This document shows positions 1 to 7,145 of a stretch of 64,000 nucleotides of DNA, piece after piece; position 1 is the first letter of the stretch; each line of letters begins with the position of its first letter. The notes beneath the pieces are model-generated. The model saw nothing but the letters and a program-made list of their open reading frames with translations, searched no databases and was not told the DNA's origin. The stretch is taken from the NCBI RefSeq assembly GCF_000212855.1, contig NZ_GL890993.1, positions 980,705 through 1,044,704 on the forward strand. The letters are read 5' to 3'. The DNA comes from Streptococcus sanguinis SK355. GTDB lineage: Bacteria; Bacillota; Bacilli; Lactobacillales; Streptococcaceae. A program made the position numbers and the translations under genes.

Positions 1-21
1 GATTTTTCTGAGGTTTTTGGT

Positions 22-501
22 TTATACTTGACTGTAGGTTTTACGACGACTTAGTTTTGCTTCTTCTTTTTTGCTGGGTATTGGTTGAGCTTGCTCTTCC
101 GCCTTCCACACACTTCGAGTAAAGACCATGGAGAGTAGCGCCAGAGCCGCAAAGGCTACTCCTACGTACCAGTAGGGCATATCCAGCGTCGTGGAGCGGC
201 CAGATAGGTTGACGATGCCACGGAAGAGCATACCGGCTGTCATAATGGCTACAGCTGAGTTCCAGAGGTTGAGGCTGAGCCGAGAGAGGTTAGGGATGAC
301 CTTCATGAAGAGCAGGAGTAGGATGCCACCCACTAGAGGAATGGCAAAGAGATAGTGCATGTGGCTAGATGTTTCGCCGAAACTGAAGGATTCATAGATT
401 CTGCTGAAAGCAAAGAAGAAAATCGTTAATAGTGCGTAGATAAGGGCTGTTTTTCTAAAACGTTTTTTGCTGGGATTAGTAACCGATGTAGACAATATCA
501 C
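22..501 (-). CDS. Small polytopic membrane protein, unknown function
   Basis: About 159 aa with four apparent hydrophobic segments (near residues 19-35, 49-66, 82-97, 110-127) and a basic, Lys/Arg-rich C-terminal tail, so probably a four-helix inner membrane protein. The longest frame starts at a GTG at 499-501 that overlaps the end of the upstream phosphodiester glycosidase gene by 26 nt. I see no good ribosome binding site, so translation is probably coupled and the exact start is uncertain. It is the last gene of the three-gene minus-strand cluster with the glycosidase and the GT2/GtrA glycosyltransferase, which suggests a cell-envelope glycan role; that is inference from context only. I do not recognise the family. 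Confidence 0.6.
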   Translation of the reverse strand: MILSTSVTNPSKKRFRKTALIYALLTIFFFAFSRIYESFSFGETSSHMHYLFAIPLVGGILLLLFMKVIPNLSRLSLNLWNSAVAIMTAGMLFRGIVNLSGRSTTLDMPYWYVGVAFAALALLSMVFTRSVWKAEEQAQPIPSKKEEAKLSRRKTYSQV

Positions 502-1387
502 TCACCGACCTTTCTGAGATAGTTTTTCCGTTGGTTGTAGGTTTGTTAATGACCTGACCGTTAAAGTAAAGTGTAGAGGAGCCGCCACCGTCCAGATTGT
601 AGGCTGTCTTGACACCGTAAGACTTCATGATTTCTGCCATCTGGTAGAGGGAAAGTCCCTCGCTTTCTGAGGTGCGTCCGTCTGAAACGATGATGATGTA
701 GTGGTTTTCATCAATGATACCGATAGCTGTCCGTGGATTGGAAGACATGGACTGGCCGACTTCAGAGTTGGTATCAACGACAATTTCACCGTTTTCTACA
801 AGAGATGGGCCGAAGGCCAAGAGATTGACTACACCGTCTTTGACCAGTTGATCGGCAGAGACTTGATCTTCATAGATAATCTTGAAGGAGCCGTCTTTGT
901 AAATAGCCAAATCACCATTGCTAGAGTCTTCGCGGACGGTATCGCGGTAGACGACGCCATTGCGGATGACATAGCCGGTTGTGTTGGCTCCATAGTAGTC
1001 ACCGTTGACCGCTAGGATAGCATTGTTGCTGGCAGCCGTTTCCGAGGTTTTTGCTGTGACATTGTTTCCGTAGGTGTTTTGGGCAAATGCCGTTTTCAGG
1101 TATTCTGATGAGCTAACAGTCACATCAGCCATGTAGACTTGGGTGTTGCTGACGGTCTTTTCAGTCAGCGTGACCGAGATGTTGTCGTCTGAATAGCTGG
1201 TATCCGTCACTGTTGCTGTTTCCGCAGCCTTGCTGGCAGCCTCGGCATTGGACGACGAACTTGCGCTTGAAACTGTGGAAATGGTCTCTGCGATGACAAA
1301 GGTTTTCAGCATGGAGTAGCTGAAAGAAGCTGTCAGAAGCAGCCCGAAAATGGAGGCGTAGGCATAGCGTTTCTTTAAAAATTTCAT
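476..1387 (-). CDS. Phosphodiester glycosidase (NAGPA-like) family exported protein
   Basis: 303 aa. A basic N-terminus and one hydrophobic segment (about residues 10-33) form a signal peptide or membrane anchor, followed by a Ser/Ala-rich linker. The rest matches the phosphodiester glycosidase (NAGPA, Pfam PF09992) family: AVNGDYYG near residue 126, PRTAIGI near 218 and the terminal LDGGGSSTL near 265 are its signature motifs. Members act outside the membrane and cleave sugar-phosphodiester bonds; the natural substrate here is unknown. The start codon overlaps the stop of the upstream glycosyltransferase (ATGA, 1384-1387), so the two are translationally coupled. Together they suggest modification of a phosphate-containing wall polymer (inference). 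Confidence 0.82.
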   Translation of the reverse strand: MKFLKKRYAYASIFGLLLTASFSYSMLKTFVIAETISTVSSASSSSNAEAASKAAETATVTDTSYSDDNISVTLTEKTVSNTQVYMADVTVSSSEYLKTAFAQNTYGNNVTAKTSETAASNNAILAVNGDYYGANTTGYVIRNGVVYRDTVREDSSNGDLAIYKDGSFKIIYEDQVSADQLVKDGVVNLLAFGPSLVENGEIVVDTNSEVGQSMSSNPRTAIGIIDENHYIIIVSDGRTSESEGLSLYQMAEIMKSYGVKTAYNLDGGGSSTLYFNGQVINKPTTNGKTISERSVSDIVYIGY

Positions 1388-2427
1388 GATACGGTGTGTG
1401 TCCTTTCCTTAAAAATAAATCTCTTTTGTACCATCCAGGAGACGGTGAAGAGTAAAATGCCGACGATGATTTTGACAATCAGAAGATTAAGACCAAAGAC
1501 AGCGTAGAAGAGGCGAATCAGCAGTGTATCTAAGATAAAGAGCACCACAGCTAGGCTGAAATAGCCAGTTCCTGTCTTGAGTATACTGTCGTCGTTCTTA
1601 AAGACTAGCCTTTTATTGGTCGAATAGTTAAATATTGAGCTGGTCACTCGAGCAATCCCGTTAGCTAAAAGAATTCTCAGGCTGGTCGGCACAGCAGCTA
1701 AAAACAAGAGAGCCAGTGCGTAGACGATGTAGTCGACGACGAAACTGCTGAGAGAAGTCAGGGCAAATTTGAATATATTTTTATAAATCATGAGCCCATC
1801 CCGAATCGGCCGGAAGTGCGAGCCTTGATTATCATTGATATAGACCGTCTCAATGGGCACTTCCAAAATGGGATATTCCTTGCTGGCTTCTAAGAGCATG
1901 TTCATTTCATACTCATAGCGCTGCCCCTCTACCTTTAGCATAAATGAAATCATGTTGGTCGTAAAGGCTCGCAAGCCTGTCTGAGTATCGGAGACACCCA
2001 CGCCAGTCTGAAGTTTGAAGAGAGCCCGAGTCAGACTATTGCCGAAGCGGCTACGCAGAGGCACGTTGCCAGTAAAGGCGCGTGCTCCCAGAATCAGCTG
2101 ATTGGGATTTTCAGAAGCTTTGGCCGCTACGCGGAAAATATCCCAGACCTTGTGCTGGCCATCCGCATCTGCTGTTACCACCGTTCCGTATATCTTCAGT
2201 GCTTGGATAAAGGTAAAAGCAGTTTTCAGCGCTTGCCCCTTGCCTTGATTGACCTGATGACGAAGCACAGTCGCGTACTGCTCCGCCTGCTCAAAGACTA
2301 TCTGGCATTTAGATGAGCTGCCGTCATCAATAACAATGATATGAAAATCACTCTTATGGTGAATTTTTTTTATCAGCTTAATAAGATTATAATCAGGCTC
2401 ATAGGCCGGAATCACTAGATAATCCAT
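1384..2427 (-). CDS. Glycosyltransferase family 2 fused to GtrA-like membrane domain
   Basis: 347 aa from the ATG at 2427. I prefer this over the ATG at 2433 because the AGAGG ribosome binding site then sits 7 nt away rather than 1 nt. Residues about 1-215 are a GT2 (GT-A fold) domain of the dolichol-phosphate mannosyltransferase type: VIPAYEPD at the start, IDDGSSS near 33 and the metal-binding DADGQH near 90. Residues about 217-340 hold four hydrophobic helices of the GtrA type, usually linked to polyprenyl-phosphate sugar flipping. The family makes lipid-linked sugar donors for extracytoplasmic glycosylation. It is first in a three-gene unit with a phosphodiester glycosidase. Confidence 0.88.
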   Translation of the reverse strand: MDYLVIPAYEPDYNLIKLIKKIHHKSDFHIIVIDDGSSSKCQIVFEQAEQYATVLRHQVNQGKGQALKTAFTFIQALKIYGTVVTADADGQHKVWDIFRVAAKASENPNQLILGARAFTGNVPLRSRFGNSLTRALFKLQTGVGVSDTQTGLRAFTTNMISFMLKVEGQRYEYEMNMLLEASKEYPILEVPIETVYINDNQGSHFRPIRDGLMIYKNIFKFALTSLSSFVVDYIVYALALLFLAAVPTSLRILLANGIARVTSSIFNYSTNKRLVFKNDDSILKTGTGYFSLAVVLFILDTLLIRLFYAVFGLNLLIVKIIVGILLFTVSWMVQKRFIFKERTHTVS

Positions 2428-2675
2428 ATCCATACCTCTTTCTTAGATGATTTGTAGAAAGTATACAGACTGTGGCTTAAAAATTCCTAATATAAGTTAG
2501 TTTTAAGAAAATATTAACATTTCTTTAAGGAAAGAGCAGAGAAAGAAGAGGGGAGAAAGGCTGGTGGGGATAGAGTTGGATGATGCATAACTATCTTAAA
2601 TGAGTCTTAAAAATTGGGAAAATAAATATGAAGATACTCCAACTTTTTATTAAAAAACTATAACATTGTACCAAA

Positions 2676-2719
2676 AATATTAACGGTATAAGAAATATGC
2701 GTTATAATATTAAAGGTAT
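2676..2719 (+). repeat. Two 14-bp direct repeats, 30-bp period, over the toxin promoter
   Basis: AATATTAACGGTAT at 2676-2689 recurs as AATATTAAAGGTAT at 2706-2719, 13 of 14 identical and 30 bp apart, close to three helical turns. The first copy overlaps the candidate -35 and the second overlaps and follows the -10. The placement is that of a two-site operator; the regulator is unknown. Confidence 0.45.
2680..2708 (+). promoter_or_regulatory. Candidate promoter of the toxin-immunity pair
   Basis: A perfect TATAAT at 2703-2708 lies 17 bp after a weak TTAACG -35 at 2680-2685. The start codon is 33 bp after the -10, preceded by AGAAAGG. The weak -35 and the overlapping repeats suggest dependence on a regulator. 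Confidence 0.5.
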
Positions 2720-2741
2720 TACATTATAGAAAGGTTGTCTT

Positions 2742-5648
2742 ATGAAAAAATCATTTCGTAAAGTTGTTATAGCTTCGGCTGTCATACTGAGTGCGATGGC
2801 TTTTCAACCTCACGAGGTAAAAGCTTTCGATTTTGGCGGAGGTTTTAGTAGTTCTAGTTTTGGAAGTTCTTTTTCAGCCTCTGATTATGCGCCAATCAGT
2901 TCTAGTTCTAGTTCTAGTTCAAGCTTAAGCAACATCAGCACAAGCGACTACCGTCCGATTAGTACACCGTCGGTAAGTGAAAGTGTTAGCAGTGTTAGTT
3001 CGAGTGACTACCGTCCGATTAGCACACCATCAGTAAACGAAAGTGTCAGCAATGTTAGTTCGAGCGACTATCAGCCAATCAGCACACCGTCGGTAAGTGA
3101 AAGTGCCAGCAGTGTTAGTTCGAGCGACTATCGGCCAATTAGTACACCATCAGTAAGCGAGGACGCTAGCAATATCAAGCCTAGCGATTACAAACCAATC
3201 AGCGATTCATCTGCAAGTGCTTCAGACAGCTTGGCGGATTCTGTTGATTATAAGGCGATTGCTGGTAAAGATGATACTGTAACGACAGACAGTCTTGCTA
3301 AAAAAGGTAAAGATGATGCCTTGAAAATGGCTGATTCCAAAGTAGATCAATCTGCAACAGACGCTTTGGGTGCAGTAGATGTTACCGAAAAGGCCTTGGA
3401 GTCTGCCAATGCTGGAACTCAAAAAGCAAGCACAGGCAGTAGCCGCTATAACTTAGCTGTCTCACCGGAAGTTGAAACAGCTTTAGATTCCTTGTCAGAA
3501 GAACATAGAAATCAGTTTATTAAAGCGTTGAAAGACTATGGTTATGGTCTGAATAATTCTGAAACGTCGGCTACCACAACTCCAGAGTATAGTTTAAGCT
3601 CAACTTCCTCAAGTAACAAGGGAAAGTTGGATTTTACTCCTTATGGTCAGTCTACTCTTACCGATAGCCAAGGTCAGCCTACATCGGCTTATCAAGGCTT
3701 GTTGGATTTTGCAAATAGTAAAGAAAGTCAGCCTCTATTTAATCAATCTGCAAGCAATGACTATCAGATCAAGAAAGGTGATAGCTTAGCCAAAATCGGC
3801 AATCTCCATTATCCGGATGATAAGGAAAAAGCTGCAGCAGCTTCTATGCTGGCTCTTCAGGATTTGCATGGGCAGAATAAGCTGAACATCAATAATAAAC
3901 AAAACCGTATTAATCTGACACCTGGCGATAAGGTCAATGTAGATTTATCTAACTATACATCAGAAGAAATCAGTGCGTTAGCCAAGGGATTTAATAAAAT
4001 CCAGTCGGCAGAAAATAAAATTGATACTTTCCGCCAGGCCCAAGAAAAAGCTAAGGCCTTGGTGCGAGCTCAAGTAAGACAAACTCGAACCGAAGCTAGA
4101 AATCTTGCCCAAGACCAAGCGAAACAAAATCACACGCAGCTGACCCAACAAGCAACACAGAAAAGTCAAGCATCTAATTATAGTCCTCTTTACATTAGTC
4201 CATTGTTCAATCTCAATAAGGGGAATAAGGTTCAAACCGTCATTCCATATAAGATAGGGGCAAAGAACTATATTCCAAAGAGTAGTTCGCCTGCATCAGG
4301 GGGAGTTAGTGACTTTCAAAATAGAAAGGGGCTAACTGATAGGATTAATAATTTAGTGAACAATCTTCCCCGTGTTTCTAAAAGTCTTTCTGATGAGGCT
4401 AATGAGCTTGGTGAGAAGCTTATGGATAGTGGTGCGAGCGAAAAGAGATTTGATAAATATATTGTTGGGAGAGGAAGTGTCGCTTTAGGAGAGGGCATAG
4501 GTAGTGTTTCAGCGGCTATTAAAAGGATGGCTGATAACCCTAGTGCAGCTCCCTCTGGCATCTTTAAAGGCGCTGTCAACTTAGTAGCAGATGTACCAAA
4601 TGGGGCCATAAATCTTGGAAAAACAATAATTGATGGTTGGACTTTAATAGCTGAAGAGTTACCATTCATACAGCGAGGAGCTTTGCAAAGTTTCCGTGAT
4701 AGCACACCATATAATTTTCCTAGACCTCTTGAGTATAGTAGTAAGGCTGAGGAAGATTATAGTATATTTAGTCCAGGTGCGCTAGCCAAGGGGGCTAAAT
4801 TATTAACTAAAGGAGCTTCTGCTCTAGGAGTTACTAAAATGACTTCGGGTGTTAGGGCAGCTAAAGATTTATCGGTTACAGAGGTAACTAGGAAATCTCC
4901 ATTTGCAGAAGTTGCTAAACTTGAGCAAAAAGGCCATCAGTCTGCTTTAACAGAAAAAGTTTTAAACAACATAGCAGATAGCGCAAGGGCTCGAGATGCT
5001 TCTAACTTCTCTACTCACGCTAGAACTGAAAGAATACTAAATAATATAGCAGATAGCGCAAATGCTCGAAGAGCTTCTAATTTTTATCCTCACATTGGCA
5101 AGGAAAAGAGGATTGATACGCATCGTTATGATTTATGGAATCGTTATGTGAATGAAGGATTGGAGCCATCTGATAGAGCAAAGCTGACCCAATGGTCTCA
5201 ACTACTTGAACCTGAATTCTATCTTGAGAACAAAAAAGTATTTGATAATCCAGATTATTTTAATCAGCTAACCGGAAACGCCATTTATCCAGGAACTCCC
5301 GAAAGTGCTTTGGGCAGAGTTGATGGAAGTATACATAAAGATGGATTTTTGAATGGTGAATACAAAGAATCCGTTATATTACCAGGAACCAGAATAAATA
5401 GGATTGGTTCTAATCCAACAGGAAGGTATTTCTCTCCTGCAGGAGCAACATTTGGTGAAAAGGCTTTGCCTCCTTTTATGAAATTACAACCGGATTCAGA
5501 CTATATTTCTCTAAAAGAGATACCAATAAGAGAAGGATTAGTCGCACCTTGGTTTGATGAACCTGGTATGGGTATTCAATATTATACATATTTGCCGATG
5601 AGAGAACTAGAAAAAGGTGGTTACTTACATAAAACAAAAAAGGAATGA
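2742..5648 (+). CDS. Secreted polymorphic toxin: Ser-rich repeats, LysM-like segment, C-terminal TNT NAD glycohydrolase domain
   Basis: 968 aa. Residues 1-28 are a Sec signal peptide ending VKA. Seven DYxPIS-type motifs follow at residues 48, 69, 89, 109, 129, 149 and 169, about 20 residues apart in a Ser-rich setting. A LysM-like segment (YQIKKGDSL...TPGDKV, about 339-395) could bind peptidoglycan, and a basic coiled-coil-like stretch spans about 403-475. Near 740-790 a 27-residue unit (LNNIADSA.AR.ASNF) is duplicated. The last ~130 residues match the tuberculosis necrotizing toxin family (PF14021): YPGTPES, LPGTRINRIGS, GRYFSPAGATFGEKALPP, VAPWFDEPGMGIQY. Known members hydrolyse NAD. There is no LXG domain and no LPXTG. 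A candidate immunity gene follows 4 nt later. Target (competitor or host) is not known. Confidence 0.85.
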   Translation: MKKSFRKVVIASAVILSAMAFQPHEVKAFDFGGGFSSSSFGSSFSASDYAPISSSSSSSSSLSNISTSDYRPISTPSVSESVSSVSSSDYRPISTPSVNESVSNVSSSDYQPISTPSVSESASSVSSSDYRPISTPSVSEDASNIKPSDYKPISDSSASASDSLADSVDYKAIAGKDDTVTTDSLAKKGKDDALKMADSKVDQSATDALGAVDVTEKALESANAGTQKASTGSSRYNLAVSPEVETALDSLSEEHRNQFIKALKDYGYGLNNSETSATTTPEYSLSSTSSSNKGKLDFTPYGQSTLTDSQGQPTSAYQGLLDFANSKESQPLFNQSASNDYQIKKGDSLAKIGNLHYPDDKEKAAAASMLALQDLHGQNKLNINNKQNRINLTPGDKVNVDLSNYTSEEISALAKGFNKIQSAENKIDTFRQAQEKAKALVRAQVRQTRTEARNLAQDQAKQNHTQLTQQATQKSQASNYSPLYISPLFNLNKGNKVQTVIPYKIGAKNYIPKSSSPASGGVSDFQNRKGLTDRINNLVNNLPRVSKSLSDEANELGEKLMDSGASEKRFDKYIVGRGSVALGEGIGSVSAAIKRMADNPSAAPSGIFKGAVNLVADVPNGAINLGKTIIDGWTLIAEELPFIQRGALQSFRDSTPYNFPRPLEYSSKAEEDYSIFSPGALAKGAKLLTKGASALGVTKMTSGVRAAKDLSVTEVTRKSPFAEVAKLEQKGHQSALTEKVLNNIADSARARDASNFSTHARTERILNNIADSANARRASNFYPHIGKEKRIDTHRYDLWNRYVNEGLEPSDRAKLTQWSQLLEPEFYLENKKVFDNPDYFNQLTGNAIYPGTPESALGRVDGSIHKDGFLNGEYKESVILPGTRINRIGSNPTGRYFSPAGATFGEKALPPFMKLQPDSDYISLKEIPIREGLVAPWFDEPGMGIQYYTYLPMRELEKGGYLHKTKKE
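2946..3205 (+). repeat. Tandem 60-bp coding repeats (DYxPIS units)
   Basis: Five near-identical 60-bp units, plus divergent copies on each side, encode the 20-residue DYRPISTPSVSESVSSVSSS-like repeat in the N-terminal part of the toxin. The units differ mainly at synonymous or single positions (R/Q/K in the motif, S/N at two places), as expected for repeats that expand and contract by recombination. Confidence 0.85.
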
Positions 5649-5652
5649 TTTT

Positions 5653-6087
5653 ATGTTAACAAAATTAAAAAACAAAATTGAAGATGGAGTTTCCGAAATT
5701 GGAAATATAAAATTAGAAGAATTTGGAATTTATTTTTCAAACAAGCCGCCTTACTTTCCAGAAGGAATCAATATAATAGAAAATAGAAATGAAAAATATA
5801 ATCTAATTTTTACAGAAAGAGGTAAAATTACATCTGAGATTTCTAATCTAACTGATGACGAAGTGGCTTATCAAATTTTAAAAATTATCATTGAGATTGT
5901 TTCTTCACAAGCGATTGTTGAAAAAAATGTGGATGTAATAGAAAGATTAATTAAAAGAAACGAATTTGATAAAGTTAGTCAATTAGTTGGGGAGACACAG
6001 GGGAAGAGGTATAGATACGGAAAGGAGCTACTGCAAAAAATTAATCCTCTTTATGCTTTATGGTACGAAAGCGAGCATTATAAATAA
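5653..6087 (+). CDS. Probable immunity protein for the TNT toxin
   Basis: 144 aa from the ATG at 5653. An in-frame start upstream would lie inside the toxin gene; this ATG has an AGGA at 5641-5644 and lies 4 nt after the toxin stop. The protein is small, soluble-looking, lacks a signal peptide and is rich in Ile, Lys, Asn and Glu. I recognise no named family. Its position directly after a polymorphic toxin gene, the shared transcript and the terminator after it are the usual arrangement for a cytoplasmic antidote that binds the toxin domain. The gene is clearly more AT-rich than its neighbours, like many exchanged toxin-immunity cassettes. Function is inferred from context. Confidence 0.7.
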   Translation: MLTKLKNKIEDGVSEIGNIKLEEFGIYFSNKPPYFPEGINIIENRNEKYNLIFTERGKITSEISNLTDDEVAYQILKIIIEIVSSQAIVEKNVDVIERLIKRNEFDKVSQLVGETQGKRYRYGKELLQKINPLYALWYESEHYK

Positions 6088-6130
6088 ATCTTAGCATAAA
6101 CATATATCTAATCAGATAGCCATTCAGATC

Positions 6131-6160
6131 AAAAAAACGACCCTAACGGTCGTTTTTTTT
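6131..6160. terminator. Bidirectional intrinsic terminator between immunity and PrsW-like genes
   Basis: AAAAAAACGACC and its complement flank a 4-5 nt loop, with a T run on one side and an A run on the other, so the hairpin can end the toxin-immunity transcript on plus and the convergent PrsW-like gene on minus. Confidence 0.9.
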
Positions 6161-6163
6161 GCA

Positions 6164-6985
6164 TTAATCCACTTCCAATTCTTCTTGGTCGATTTTATGG
6201 GCTGTTCGGTAGGCTTGGTAAAAGATAAAGACAGCCAGAGCAGTCATAGCCGGTACAATAATTGGGATATCCGTTTCGATAGCAGTCAGCGGTGAGTTCC
6301 AGAAGAAGTGGAGAACGAAGGCTGCTAGGAAGTAGAAGAGCCCTGCTCGGAAGTAGTTTTTCTGAGTCTTGGCATAGCGCAGCATGAGTGCCAGACCGAG
6401 AGTGGTCAGGGCGGTGTAAAGCCAGTGAGAGGCAACGCCGCCAGTAATGCGGCCTAGGATACCAGAGATAGTGAAGGAGAAGCCTTCGGGCAGATCAGAG
6501 AGGATATAAGAGAAGTCCTCGCTAATCTGAAAGCCCATGCCAGCTGTAATACCCAGCATCAAGAAGGATTTGAGCTTTTTGACTGGGACTAGATAGACAG
6601 CGAAGGCAACTGCCAACAGCTTGAGGGGTTCTTCAACCAGCGGAGCTGCGATGGCATTTTCTAGGTCGCTGAGCAAAGTGTTTGGGAAGCTCGTGCTGAC
6701 CCACTCGTGGATATAGGTGTTGGCCAAGCCAGAGGTCCAGCCAGAAATGAAAAGGCCACCTAGCAGAGCTACCCCAAGGCTAAGTGCAGGCGTCTGCCAT
6801 TTTTTTCCCAGTTGACGAATCAAAAGCAGGGCAGGGACGATATAGAGCAGAGCCAAGAGGGCTGACAGTCCGACAATCCCATAGGAAGTGCCTGACATAC
6901 TGCCAGTAGTATAGGCTTGTGTCTCGTATTCTAAGCCAATTGCGCTCAGAAGGAGAAAAATGAAAAGAACAATATTTTTCTTCAT
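6164..6985 (-). CDS. PrsW-family intramembrane metalloprotease
   Basis: 273 aa with about eight hydrophobic helices. Family motifs are visible in order: VEEPLK near residue 117 (the EExxK motif), GMGFQISEDFSY near 149 and HFFWNS near 226, which together provide the putative zinc ligands and catalytic Glu. PrsW in Bacillus cleaves an anti-sigma factor in the membrane; related CPBP-like proteins in Gram-positives process peptides or act as bacteriocin immunity proteins. No substrate candidate lies next to it. It is a single gene, convergent with the toxin-immunity pair and sharing its terminator; its promoter must lie in 6986-7085. Confidence 0.82.
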   Translation of the reverse strand: MKKNIVLFIFLLLSAIGLEYETQAYTTGSMSGTSYGIVGLSALLALLYIVPALLLIRQLGKKWQTPALSLGVALLGGLFISGWTSGLANTYIHEWVSTSFPNTLLSDLENAIAAPLVEEPLKLLAVAFAVYLVPVKKLKSFLMLGITAGMGFQISEDFSYILSDLPEGFSFTISGILGRITGGVASHWLYTALTTLGLALMLRYAKTQKNYFRAGLFYFLAAFVLHFFWNSPLTAIETDIPIIVPAMTALAVFIFYQAYRTAHKIDQEELEVD

Positions 6986-7086
6986 AAGTAACTTTCTAAA
7001 ATTTTATTTTCATCTTAGTATAACAGAAAAATCCTAAATAAAACCAATTTAAAAACTGGAAATTATGGGCTAGTAAAATACTTTAC

Positions 7087-7115
7087 TTGCCAAACTGTCT
7101 CTTTTTGTTTATATT
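7087..7115 (+). promoter_or_regulatory. Promoter of the BTAD-family regulator
   Basis: TTGCCA at 7087-7092, 17-bp spacer, TATATT at 7110-7115; the gene starts 31 bp later behind a TTGGAGG ribosome binding site. Confidence 0.65.
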
Positions 7116-7145
7116 AGTTCTATAAGGTTTCTTGGAGGCGTTTGC

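Larger units (their letters stand above)
2428..2741. other. Divergent intergenic region upstream of the toxin gene
   Basis: This AT-rich 314-bp spacer separates the minus-strand glycosyltransferase unit from the plus-strand toxin gene and holds no credible coding sequence. On the toxin side it carries a promoter and a 30-bp-period direct repeat (separate entries). On the glycosyltransferase side there is an imperfect inverted repeat, TTAAGAAA at 2503-2510 facing TTTCTTTAA at 2520-2528, with ATATTAAC in its loop. A TATACT box on the minus strand lies near 2461-2466, but I see no convincing -35 for it. Confidence 0.5.

Noticed and set aside
2946..3205. CRISPR array because of the regularly spaced 60-bp repeats
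   Set aside because: Repeats are in frame inside a long coding sequence, have no unique spacers, and encode a clean protein repeat.
2742..5648. LXG/type VII-secreted toxin or LPXTG surface protein
   Set aside because: The N-terminus is a clear Sec signal without an LXG helical domain, and there is no C-terminal LPXTG, membrane helix and basic tail.
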